DNA from: Cinclus cinclus
Taxonomy: Eukaryota > Chordata > Aves > Passeriformes > Cinclidae
Length of the DNA: 64,000 bases
Direction: 5' to 3'
Assembly (NCBI RefSeq): GCF_963662255.1
Contig: NW_026912176.1
Span: 285,001 to 349,000, forward strand
In this document: one piece after another, positions 34,701 through 45,900 of the stretch
Position numbering within the stretch: position 1 is the first letter of the stretch
Layout: the number at the start of each line of letters is the position of its first letter
Position numbers and translations under genes: made by a program
Notes under the pieces: generated by a model
The model's input: only the letters and a program-made list of their open reading frames with translations
What the model was told of the DNA's origin: nothing
Database searches by the model: none

Positions 34701-37048
34701 CTTCCACCCAAGAAGCCAAACTCAAGAGCCCACTTGGCAGGTGTCATTTTGTAGGGCACGTTTGGGCCTCCGATGTCAGCCAGGTTTGGAGGAGGGGGCA
34801 GCTTTGGTCTGGGAGAAATCCTCGTCCTTCTGGAATTTTTGTAGGCAAAAGCCCTGCATGGGCCGCAGGCAAGTTGACTCCGAAAGGAGGCACTTTTCCC
34901 CAGGAAGCCAAACTCAAGAACCCTCAATGCAGGTGTCATTTTGTGGGGCGCGTTTGGGCCTCCGATGGCAGCCAGGTTTGGAGGAGGGGGCAGCTTTGGC
35001 CTGGGAGAAATCCTCGTCCTTCTGGAATTTTTGGAGGCAAAAGCCCAGGACGGGCCGCAGGCAAGTTAGGCAAGTTGGCTCCGAAAGGAGGCACTTTTCC
35101 CCAAGAAGCCAAACTCAAGAACCCTCAATGCAGATGTCATTTTGTGGGGCGCGTTTGGGCCTCCGATGGCAGCCAGGTTTGGAGGAGAGGGCAGCTTTGG
35201 TCTGGGAGAAATCCTCGTCCTTATGGAATTTTTGTAGTCTAAAGCCCAGCACGGGCCGCAGGCTAGTTAGGCAAGTTGGCTTTGAAAGGAGGCACTTTTC
35301 CGCAAGAAGCCAAACTCAAGAGCCCACTTGGCAGATGTCATTTTGTAGGGCACGTTTGGGCCTCCGATGGCAGCCAGGTTTGGAGGAGGGGGCAGCTTTG
35401 GTCTGGGAGAAATCCTCGTCCTTCTGGAATTTTTGTAGGCAAAAGCCCTGCATGGGCCGCAGGCAAGTTGACTCCGAAAGGAGGCACTTTTCCCCAGGAA
35501 GCCAAACTCAAGAACCCTCAATGCAGGTGTCATTTTGTGGGGCGCGTTTGGGCCTCCGATGGCAGCCAGGTTTGGAGGAGGGGGCAGCTTTGGTCTGGGA
35601 GAAATCCTCGTCCTTCTGGAATTTTTGGAGGCAAAAGCCCAGGACGGGCCGCAGGCAAGTTAGGCAAGTTTGCTCCGAAAGGAGGCACTTTTCCCCAAGA
35701 AGCCAAACTCAAGAGCCCACTTGGCAGATGTCATTTTGTGGGGCGCGTTTGGGCCACTGATGGCAGCCAGGTTTGGAGGAGGGGGCAGCTTTGGTCTGGG
35801 AGAAATCCTCGTCCTTATGGAATTTTTGTAGGCAAAAACCCCGCATGAGCCGCAGGCAAGTTGGCTTTGAAAGGAGGTACTTCCACCCAAGAAGCCAAAC
35901 TCAAGAGCCCACTTGGCAGATGTCATTTTGTAGGGCGCGTTTGGGCCTCCGATGGCAGCCAGGTTTGGAGGAGGGGGCAGCTTTGGTCTGGGAGAAATCC
36001 TCGTCCTTATGGAATTTTTGTAGGCAAAAACCCCGCATGGGCCGCAGGCAAGTTAAGCAAGTTGGCTCCGAAAGGAGGCACTTTTCCCCAAGAAGCCAAA
36101 CTCAAGAACCCACAATGCAGATGTCATTTTGTAGGGCGCGTTTGGGCCTCCGATGGCAGCCAGGTTTGGAGGAGGGGGCAGCTTTGGTCTGGGAGAAATC
36201 CTCGTCCTTATGGAATTTTTGTAGTCTAAAGCCCAGCACGGGCCGCAGGATAGTTAGGCAAGTTGGCTTTGATAGGGGGCACTTTTCCGAAAGAAGCCAA
36301 ACTCAAGAGCCCACTTGGCAGATGTCATTTTGTAGGGCGCGTTTGGGCCTCCGATGGCAGCCAGGTTTGGAGGAGGGGGCAGCTTTGGTCTGGGAGAAAT
36401 CCTCGTCCTTATGGAATTTTTGTAGGCAAAAGCCCTGCATGGGCCGCAGGCAAGTTGGCTTTGAAAGGAGGCACTTCCACCCAAGAAGCCAAACTCAAGA
36501 GCCCACTTGGCAGGTGTCATTTTGTAGGGCACGTTTGGGCCTCCGATGGCAGCCAGGTTTGGAGGAGGGGGCAGCTTTGGTCTGGGAGAAATCCTCGTCC
36601 TTCTGGAATTTTTGTAGGCAAAAGCCGTGCATGGGCCGCAGGCAAGTTGACTCCGAAAGGAGGCACTTTTCCCCAGGAAGCCAAATTCAAGAACCCTCAA
36701 TGCAGGTGTCATTTTGTGGGGCGCGTTTGGGCCTCCGATGGCAGCCAGGTTTGGAGGAGGGGGCAGCTTTGGTCTGGGAGAAATCCTCGTCCTTATGGAA
36801 TTTTTGGAGGCAAAAGCCCAGGATGGGCCGCAGGCAAGTTAGGCAAGTTGGCTCCGAAAGGAGGCACTTTTCCCCAAGAAGCCAAACTCAAGAGCCCACT
36901 TGGCAGATGTCATTTTGTAGGGCGCGTTTGGGCCTCTGATGGCAGCCAGGTTTGGAGGAGGGGGCAGCTTTGGTCTGGGAGAAATCCTCGTCCTTATGGA
37001 ATTTTTGTAGTCTAAAGCCCAGCACGGGCCGCAGGCTAGTTAGGCAAG
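31740..37048 (+). repeat. HOR domain with 7-mer (1,380 bp) and 9-mer (1,773 bp) units
   Basis: Junctions after gtagtctaaagcccagcacggg fall at 31,740, 33,110, 33,896, 34,490, 35,276, 36,263 and 37,049. From 33,110 the spacings are 786, 594, 786, 987 and 786. These equal 4, 3, 4, 5 and 4 monomers of 201 or 192 bp. A 786+594 unit (1,380) and a 786+987 unit (1,773) therefore alternate. The monomer after 33,110, 34,490 and 36,263 carries a private agggggcacttttccgaaag box, showing these three are one lineage. The 36,263 copy adds ttgatagg. The junction bases also vary: ggatag at 33,110 and 36,263, gcatag at 34,490. Confidence 0.85.
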
Positions 37049-38627
37049 TTGGCTTTGAAAGGAGGCACTTTCCCCCAAGAAGCCAAACTCAAGAGCCCAC
37101 TTGGCAGATGTCATTTTGTGGGGCGCGTTTGGGCCTCCGATGGCAGCCAGGTTTGGAGGAGGGGGCAGCTTTGGTCTGGGAGAAATCCTCGTCCTTATGG
37201 AATTTTTGGAGGCAAAAGCCCTGCATGGGCCGCAGGCAAGTTGATTCCGAAAGGAGGCACTTTTCCCCAGGAAGCCAAACTCAAGAGCCCACTTGGCAGA
37301 TGTCATTTTGTAGGGCACGTTTGGGCCTCCGATGGCAGCCAGGTTTGGAGGAGGGGGCAGCTTTGGTCTGGGAGAAATCCTCGTCCTTATGGAATTTTTG
37401 TAGGCAAAAACCCCGCATGGGCCGCAGGCAAGTTAGGCAAGTTGCTTTGAAAGGAGGCACTTTTCCCCAAGAAGCCAAACTCAAGAACCCACAATGCAGA
37501 TGTCATTTTGTAGGGCGCGTTTGGGCCTCCGATGGCAGCCAGGTTTGGAGGAGGGGGCAGCTTTGGTCTGGGAGAAATCCTCGTCCTTATGGAATTTTTG
37601 TAGCAAAAGCCCAGGACGAGCCGCAGGCAAGTTAGGCAAGTTGGCTCCGAAAGGAGGCACTTTTCCCCAAGAAGCCAAACTCAAGAACCCTCAATGCAGA
37701 TGTCATTTTGTGGGGCGCGTTTGGGCCTCCGATGGCAGCCAGGTTTGGAGGAGGGGGCAGCTTTGGTCTGGGAGAAATCCTCGTCCTTATGGAATTTTTG
37801 TAGGCAAAAGCCCAGAATGGGCTGCAGGCTAGTTAGGCAAGTTGGCTTTGAAAGGAGGCACTTTTCCGCAAGAAGCCAAACTCAAGAGCCCACTTGGCAG
37901 ATGTCATTTTGTAGGGCGCGTTTGGGCCTCCGATGGCAGCCAGGTTTGGAGGAGGGGGCAGCTTTGGTCTGGGAGAAATCCTCGTCCTTATGGAATTTTT
38001 GTAGGCAAAAGCCCAGGACGGGCCGCAGGCAAGTTGGCTTTGAAAGGAGGCACTTCCACCCAAGAAGCCAAACTCAAGAACCCACTTGGCAGGTGTCATT
38101 TTGTAGGGCACGTTTGGGCCTCCGATGGCAGCCAGGTTTGGAGGAGGGGGCAGCTTTGGTCTGGGAGAAATCCTCGTCCTTCTGGAATTTTTGTAGGCAA
38201 AAGCCCTGCATGGGCCGCAGGCAAGTTGACTCCGAAAGGAGGCACTTTTCCCCAGGAAGCCAAACTCAAGAACCCTCAATGCAGGTGTCATTTTGTGGGG
38301 CGCGTTTGGGCCTCCGATGGCAGCCAGGTTTGGAGGAGGGGGCAGCTTTGGTCTGGGAGAAATCCTCGTCCTTCTGGAATTTTTGTAGGCAAAAGCCCAG
38401 GACGGGCCGCAGGCAAGTTAGGCAAGTTGGCTCCGAAAGGAGGCACTTTTCCCCAAGAAGCCAAACTCAAGAACCCTCAATGCAGATGTCATTTTGTGGG
38501 GCGCGTTTGGGCCTCCGATGGCAGCCAGGTTTGGAGGAGGGGGCAGCTTTGGTCTGGGAGAAATCCTCGTCCTTATGGAATTTTTGTAGTCTAAAGCCCA
38601 GCACGGGCCGCAGGCTAGTTAGGCAAG
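37049..38627 (+). repeat. Mixed satellite segment
   Basis: Resembles the end of the 7/9-mer domain but with different order. It includes a one-base deletion junction ttgctttg near 37,442 (the same variant as at 3,132 and at five sites right of 45 kb) and the agaatgggctgcaggctag junction near 37,842, which is otherwise typical of the 8.8-28.6 kb domain. That isolated signature suggests exchange between the two domains. Confidence 0.72.
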
Positions 38628-39602
38628 TTGGCTTTGAAAGGAGGCACTTTCCCCCAAGAAGCCAAACTCAAGAGCCCACTTGGCAGATGTCATTTTGTAG
38701 GGCGCGTTTGGGCCTCCAATGGCAGCCAGGTTTGGAGGAGGGGGCAGCTTTGGTCTGGGAGAAATCCTCGTCCTTATGGAATTTTTGTAGGCAAAACCCA
38801 GGACGGGCCGCAGGCAAGTTGGCTTTGAAAGGAGGTACTTCCACCCAAGAAACCAAACTCAAGAGCCCACTTGGCAGATGTCATTTTGTAGGGCACGTTT
38901 GGGCCTCCGATGGCAGCCAGGTTTGGAGGAGGGGGCAGCTTTGGTCTGGGAGGAATCCTCGTCCTTATGGAATTTTTTGTAGCAAAAGCCCGGGACGTGA
39001 CGCAGGCAAGTTGGTTTTGAAAGGAGTCACGTTTCCCCAAGAAGCCAAACTCAAGAGCCCACTTGGAAGGTGTCATTTTGTGGGGCGCGTTTGGGCCTCC
39101 GATGGCAGCCAGGTTTGGAGGAGGGGGCAGCTTTGGTCTGGGAGAAATCCTCGTCCTTCTGGAATTTTTGTAGGCAAAAGCCCGGGACGGGACACAGGCA
39201 AGTTGGTTTTGAAAGGAGTCACTTTTCCCAAGAAGCCAAACTCAAGAGCCCACTTGGCAGGTGTCATTTTGTAGGGCACGTTTGGGCCTCCAATGGCAGC
39301 CAGGTTTGGAGGAGGGGGCAGCTTTGGCCTGGGAGAAATCCTCGTCCTTATGGAATTTTGGAGGCAAAAGCCCAGGACGGGCCGCAGGCAAGTTAGGCAA
39401 GTTGGCTCCGAAAGGAGGCACTTTTCCCGAAGAAGCCAAACTCAAGAACCAACAATGCAGATGTCATTTTGTGGGGCGCGTTTGGGCCTCCGATGGCAGC
39501 CAGGTTTGGAGGAGGGGGCAGCTTTGGTCTGGGAGAAATCCTCGTCCTTATGGAATTTTTGTAGTCTAAAGCCCAGCACGGGCCGCAGTCTAGTTAGGCA
39601 AG
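38628..39602 (+). repeat. Satellite segment containing a variant-rich patch
   Basis: Between about 38,790 and 39,360 there are four one-base length changes: gcaaaaccc with a missing g, an extra t in ggaattttttg, cttttcccaag with a missing c, and ggaattttgg with a missing t. The same interval has several private substitutions: aagaaaccaaactc, gggacgtgacgc, agtcacgtttcc and cttggaaggtg. Real divergence and consensus error both fit. Confidence 0.75.
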
Positions 39603-42600
39603 TTGGCTTTGAAAGGAGGCACTTTTCCCCAAGAAGCCAAACTCAAGAACCCACAATGCAGATGTCATTTTGTAGGGCGCGATTGGGCCTCCGATGGCAG
39701 CCAGGTTTGGAGGAGGGGGCAGCTTTGGTCTGGGAGAAATCCTCGTCCTTATGGAATTTTTGTAGGCAAAAGCCCGGGACGGGACGCAGGCAAGTTGGTT
39801 TTGAAAGGAGTCACTTTTCCCCAAGAAGCCAAACTCAAGAGCCCACTTGGCAGGTGTCATTTTGTAGGGCACGTTTGGGCCTCCGATGGCAGCCAGGTTT
39901 GGAGGAGGGGGCAGCTTTGGTCTGGGAGAAATCCTCGTCCTTATGGAATTTTTGGAGGCAAAAGCCCAGGACGGGCCGCAGGCAAGTTGGCTTTGAAAGG
40001 AGGCACTTCCACCCAAGAAGCCAAACTCAAGAGCCCACTTGGCAGGTGTCATTTTGTAGGGCGCGTTTGGGCCTCCGATGGCAGCCAGGTTTGGAGGAGG
40101 GGGCAGCTTTGGTCTGGGAGGAATCCTCGTCCTTATGGAATTTTTGTAGCAAAAGCCCGGGACGGGACACAGGCAAGTTGGTTTTGAAAGGAGTCACATT
40201 TCCCCAAGAAGCCAAACTCAAGAGCCCACTTGACAGGTGTCATTTTGTAGGGCACGTTTGGGCCTCCGATGGCAGCCAGGTTTGGAGGTGGGGGCAGTTT
40301 TGGCCTGGGAGAAATCCTCGTCCTTCTGGAATTTTTGTAGGCAAAAGCCCAGGACGGGCCGCAGGCAAGTTAGGCAAGTTGGTTCCGAATGGAGGCACTT
40401 TTCCCCATGAAGCCAAACTCAAGAACCCTCAATGCAGATGTCATTTTGTGGGGCGCGTTTGGGCCACCGATGGCAGCCAGGTTTGGAGGAGGGGGCAGCT
40501 TTGGTCTGGGAGAAATCCTCGTCCTTATGGAATTTTTGGAGGCAAAAGCCCAGCACGGGCCGCAGGCTAGTTAGGCAAGTTGGCTTTGAAAGGAGGCACT
40601 TTTCCCCAAGAAGCCAAACTCAAGAGCCCACTTGGCAGATGTCATTTTGTAGGGCGCGTTTGGGCCTCCGATGGCAGCCAGGTTTGGAGGAGGGGGCAGC
40701 TTTGGTCTGGGAGAAATCCTCGTCCTTCTGGAATTTTTGGAGGCAAAAGCCCAGGACGGGCCGCAGGCAAGTTGGCTTTGAAAGGAGGCACTTCCACCCA
40801 AGAAGCCAAAATCAAGAGCCCACTTGGCAGGTGTCATTTTGTAGGGCACGTTTGGGCCTCCGATGGCAGCCAGGTTTGGAGGAGGGGGCAGCTTTGGTCT
40901 GGGAGAAATCCTCGTCCTTCTGGAATTTTTGGAGGCAAAAGCCCAGGACGGGCCGCAGGCAAGTTAGGCAAGTTGGCTCCGAAAGGAGGCACTTTTCCCC
41001 AAGAATCCAAACTCCAGAACCCTCAATGCAGATGTCATTTTGTGGGGCGCGTTTGGGCCTCCGATGGCAGCCAGGTTTGGAGGAGGGGGCAGCTTTGGTC
41101 TGGGAGAAATCCTCGTCCTTATGGAATTTTTGTAGTCTAAAGCCCAGCACGGGCTGCAGGCAAGTTGACTCCGAAAGGAGGCACTTTTCCCCAGGAAGCC
41201 AAACTCAAGAACCCTCAATGCATGTGTCATTTTGTGGGGCGCGTTTGGGCCTCCGATGGCAGCCAGGTTTGGAGGAGGGGGCAGCTTTGGTCTGGGAGAA
41301 ATCCTCGTCCTTATGGAATTTTTGTAGGCAAAAGCCCAGGACGGGCCGCAGGCAAGTTGGCTTTGAAAGGAGGCACTTCCACCCAAGAAGCCAAACTCAA
41401 GAGCCCACTTGGCAGATGTCATTTTGTAGGGCACGTTTGGGCCTCCGATGGCAGCCAGGTTTGGAGGAGGGGGCAGCTTTGGTCTGGGAGAAATCCTCGT
41501 CCTTATGGAATTTTTGTAGGCAAAAGCCCAGGACGGGCCGCAGGCAAGTTGGCTTTGAAAGGAGTCACTTCCACCCAAGAAGCCAAACTCAAGAGCCCAC
41601 TTGGCAGATGTCATTTTGTAGGGCACGTTTGGGCCTCCGATGGCAGCCAGGTTTGGAGGAGGGGGCAGCTTTGGTCTGGGAGGAATCCTCGTCCTTATGG
41701 AATTTTTGTAGCAAAAGCCCGGGACGGGACACAGGCAAGTTGGTTTTGAAAGGAGTCACATTTCCCCAAGAAGCCAAACTCAAGAACCCACTTGACAGGT
41801 GTCATTTTGTAGGGCACGTTTGGGCCTCCGATGGCAGCCAGGTTTGGAGGAGGGGGCAGCTTTGGCCTGGGAGAAATCCTCGTCCTTCTGGAATTTTTGT
41901 AGGCAAAAGCCCTGCATGGGCCGCAGGCAAGTTGACTCCGAAAGGAGGCACTTTTCCCCAGGAAGCCAAACTCAAGAACCCTCAATGCAGGTGTCATTTT
42001 GTGGGGCGCGTTTGGGCCTCCGATGGCAGCCAGGTTTGGAGGAGGGGGCAGCTTTGGTCTGGGAGAAATCCTCGTCCTTATGGAATTTTTGTAGGCAAAA
42101 GCCCAGGACGGGCCGCAGGCAAGTTGGCTTTGAAAGGAGGTACTTCCACCCAAGAAGCCAAACTCAAGAGCCCACTTGGCAGATGTCATTTTGTAGGGCA
42201 CGTTTGGGCCTCCTATGGCAGCCAGGTTTGGAGGAGGGGGCAGCTTTGGTCTGGGAGAAATCCTCGTCCTTCTGGAATTTTTGTAGGCAAAAGCCCAGGA
42301 CGGGCCGCAGGCAAGTTGGCTTTGAAAGGAGGCACTTTTCCGCAAGAAGCCAAACTCAAGAGCCCACTTGGCAGATGTCATTTTGTAGGGCACGTTTGGG
42401 CCTCCAATGGCAGCCAGGTTTGGAGGAGGGGGCAGCTTTGGTCTGGGAGGAATCCTCGTCCTTATGGAATTTTTGTAGCAAAAGCCCGGGACGGGACACA
42501 GGCAAGTTGGTTTTGAAAGGAGTCACATTTCCCCAAGAAGCCAAACTCAAGAGCCCAGTTGACAGGTGTCATTTTGTAGGGCACGTTTGGGCCTCCGATG

Positions 42601-42919
42601 GCAGCCAGGTTTGGAGGAGGGGGCAGCTTTGGCCTGGGAGAAATCCTCGTCCTTCTGGAATTTTTGGAGGCAAAAGCCCAGGACGGGCCGCAGGCAAGTT
42701 AGGCAAGTTGGCTCCGAAAGGAGGCACTTTTCCCCAAGAAGCCAAACTGAAGAACCCTCAATGCAGATGTCATTTTGTGGGGCGCGTTTGGGCCTCCGAT
42801 GGCAGCCAGGTTTGGAGGAGGGGGCAGCTTTGGTCTGGGAGAAATCCTCGTCCTTCTGGAATTTTTGTAGGCAAAAGCCCAGGACGGGCCGCAGGCAAGT
42901 TGGCTTTGAAAGGAGGCAC
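39603..42919 (+). repeat. Mixed satellite segment with a 767 bp (4-monomer) repeat
   Basis: The stretch near 41,589-41,880 recurs at 42,356-42,647 (offset 767). It carries the linked ggaggaatcc, gggacgggacacagg, agtcacatttcccc, ttgacagg and ggcctggga series. The second of these copies was itself copied to about 58,452 and 61,374 (offset 16,096 for the first). Private variants include gattgggcc near 39,681, ggtgggggcagttttgg near 40,287 and gttccgaatgg near 40,382. Confidence 0.75.
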
Positions 42920-45900
42920 TTCCACCCAAGAAGCCAAACTCAAGAGCCCACTTGGCAGGTGTCATTTTGTAGGGCACGTTTGGGCCTCCGATGGCAGCCA
43001 GGTTTGGAGGAGGGGGCAGCTTTGGTCTGGGAGAAATCCTCGTCCTTCTGGAATTTTTGTAGGCAAAAGCCCTGCATGGGCCACAGGCAAGTTGACTCCG
43101 AAAGGAGGCACTTTTCCCCAGGAAGCCAAACTCAAGAACCCTCAATGCAGGTGTCATTTTGTGGAGCGCGTTTGGGCCTCCGATGGCAGCCAGGTTTGGA
43201 GGAGGGGGCAGCTTTGGTCTGGGAGAAATCCTCGTCCTTATGGAATTTTTGTAGGCACAAGCCCAGGACGGGCCGCAGGCAAGTTGGCTTTGAAAGGAGG
43301 TACTTCCACCCAAGAAGCCAAACTCAAGAGCCCACTTGGCAGATGTCATTTTGTAGGGCACGTTTGGGCCTCCGATGGCAGCCAGGTTTGGAGGAGGGGG
43401 CAGCTTTGGTCTGGGAGGAATCCTCGTCCTTATGGAATTTTTGTAGCAAAAGCCCGGGACGGGACACAGGCAAGTTGGTTTTGAAAGGAGTCACATTTCC
43501 CCAAGAAGCCAAACTCAAGAGCCCAGTTGACAGGTGTCATTTTGTAGGGAACGTTTCGGCCTCCGATGGCAGCCAGGTTTGGAGGAGGGGGAAGCTTTGG
43601 TCTGGGAGAAATCCTCGTCCTTATGGAATTTTTGTAGCAAAAGTCCGGGACGGGACGCAGGCAAGTTGGTTTTGAAAGGAGTCACTTTTCCCCAGGAAGC
43701 CAAACTCAAGAGCCCACTTGGCAGATGTCATTTTGTAGGGCGCGTTTGGGCCTCCGATGGCACCCAGGTTTGGAGGAGGGGGCAGCTTTGGTCTGCGAGG
43801 AATCCTCGTCCTTATGGAATTTTTGTAGCAAAAGCCCGGCACGGGACGCAGGCAAGTTGGTTTTGAAAGGAGTCACTTTTCCCCAAGAAGCCAAACTCAA
43901 GAGCCCACTTCACAGGTGTCATTTTGTAGGGCACGTTTGGGCCTCCGATGGCAGCCAGGTTTGGAGGAGGGGGCAGCTTTGGCCTGGGAGAAATCCTCGT
44001 CCTTCTGGAATTTTTGTAGGCAAAAGCCCAGGACGTGCCGCAGGCAAGTTAGGCAAGTTGGCTCCGAAAGGAGGCACTTTTCCCCAAGAAGCCAAACTCC
44101 AGAACCCTCAATGCAGATGTCATTTTGTGGGGCGCGTTTGGGCCTCCGATGGCAGCCAGGTTTGGAGGAGGGGGCAGCTTTGGTCTGGGAGAAATCCTCG
44201 TCCTTATGGAATTTTTGTAGTCTAAAGCCCAGCACGGGCCGCAGGCTAGTTAGGCAAGTTGGCTTTGAAAGGAGGCACTTTTCCGCAAGAAGCCAAACTC
44301 AAGAGCCCACTTGGCAGATGTCATTTTGTAGGGCGCGTTTGGGCCTCCGATGGCAGCCAGGTTTGGAGGAGGGGGCAGCTTTGGTCTGGGAGAAATCCTC
44401 GTCCTTATGGAATTTTTGTAGGCAAAAGCCCAGGACGGGCCGCAGGCAAGTTGGCTTTGAAAGGAGGCACTTCCACCCAAGAAGCCAAACTCAAGAGCCC
44501 ACTTGGCAGGTGTCATTTTGTAGGGCACGTTTGGGCCTCCGATGGCAGCCAGGTTTGGAGGAGGGGGCAGCTTTGTTCTGGGAGAAATCCTCGTCCTTCT
44601 GGAATTTTTGGAGGCAAAAGCCCTGTATGGGCCACAGGCAAGTTGACTCCGAAAGGAGGCACTTTTCCCCAGGAAGCCAAACTCAAGAACCCTCAATGCA
44701 GGTGTCATTTTGTGGGGCGCGTTTGGGCCTCCGATGGCAGCCAGGTTTGGAGGAGGGGGCAGCTTTGGTCTGGGAGAAATCCTCGTCCTTATGGAATTTT
44801 TGGAGGCAAAAGCCCAGGACGGGCCGCAGGCAAGTTGGCTTTGAAAGGAGGTACTTCCACCCAAGAAGCCAAACTCAAGAGCCCACTTGGCAGGTGTCAT
44901 TTTGTAGGGCACGTTTGGGCCTCCGATGGCAGCCAGGTTTGGAGGAGGGGGCAGCTTTGGTCTGGGAGAAATCCTCGTCCTTATGGAATTTTTGTAGTCT
45001 AAAGCCCTGCATGGGCCGCAGGCAAGTTGACTCCGAAAGGAGGCACTTTTCCCCAGAAAGCCAAACTCAAGAGCCCACTTGGCAGATGTCATTTTGTAGG
45101 GCGCGTTTGGGCCTCCGATGGCAGCCAGGTTTGGAGGAGGGGGCAGCTTTGGTCTGGGAGAAATCCTCGTCCTTATGGAATTTTTGTAGCAAAAGCCCGG
45201 GACGGGACGCAGGCAAGTTGGTTTTGAAAGGAGTCACTTTTCCCCAAGAAGCCAAACTCAAGAGCCCACTTGGCAGGTGTCATTTTGTAGGGCGCGTTTG
45301 GGCCTCCGATGGCAGCCAGGTTTGGAGGAGGGGGCAGCTTTGGTCTGGGAGAAATCCTCGTCCTTCTGGAATTTTTGTAGGCAAAAGCCCTGCATGGGCC
45401 GCAGGCAAGTTAGGCAAGTTGCTTTGAAAGGAGGCACTTTTCCCCAAGAAGCCAAACTCAAGAACCCACAATGCAGATGTCATTTTGTAGGGCGCGTTTG
45501 GGCCTCCGATGGCAGCCAGGTTTGGAGGAGGGGGCAGCTTTGGTCTGGGAGGAATCCTCGTCCTTATGGAATTTTTGTAGCAAAAGCCCAGGACGGGACA
45601 CAGGCAAGTTGGTTTAGAAAGGAGTCACTTTTCCCCAAGAAGCCAAACTCAAGAGCCCACTTGGCAGGTGTCATTTTGTAGGGCGCGTTTGGGCCTCCGA
45701 TGGCAGCCAGGTTTGGAGGAGGGGGCAGCTTTGGTCTGGGAGAAATCCTCGTCCTTATGGAATTTTTGTAGGCTAAAGCCAAGCACGTGCTGCAGGCAAG
45801 TTGGCTCCGAAAGGAGGCACTTTTCCCCAAGAAGCCAAACTCAAGAGCCCACTTGGCAGGTGTCATTTTGTAGGGCACGTTTGGGCCTCCGATGGCAGCC

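Noticed and set aside
40432..42516. 694-codon open frame as a gene
   Set aside because: It crosses from one plus phase to the other at a 191 bp monomer and encodes the same degenerate 64-67 residue blocks as the rest of the array. No domain is recognised.
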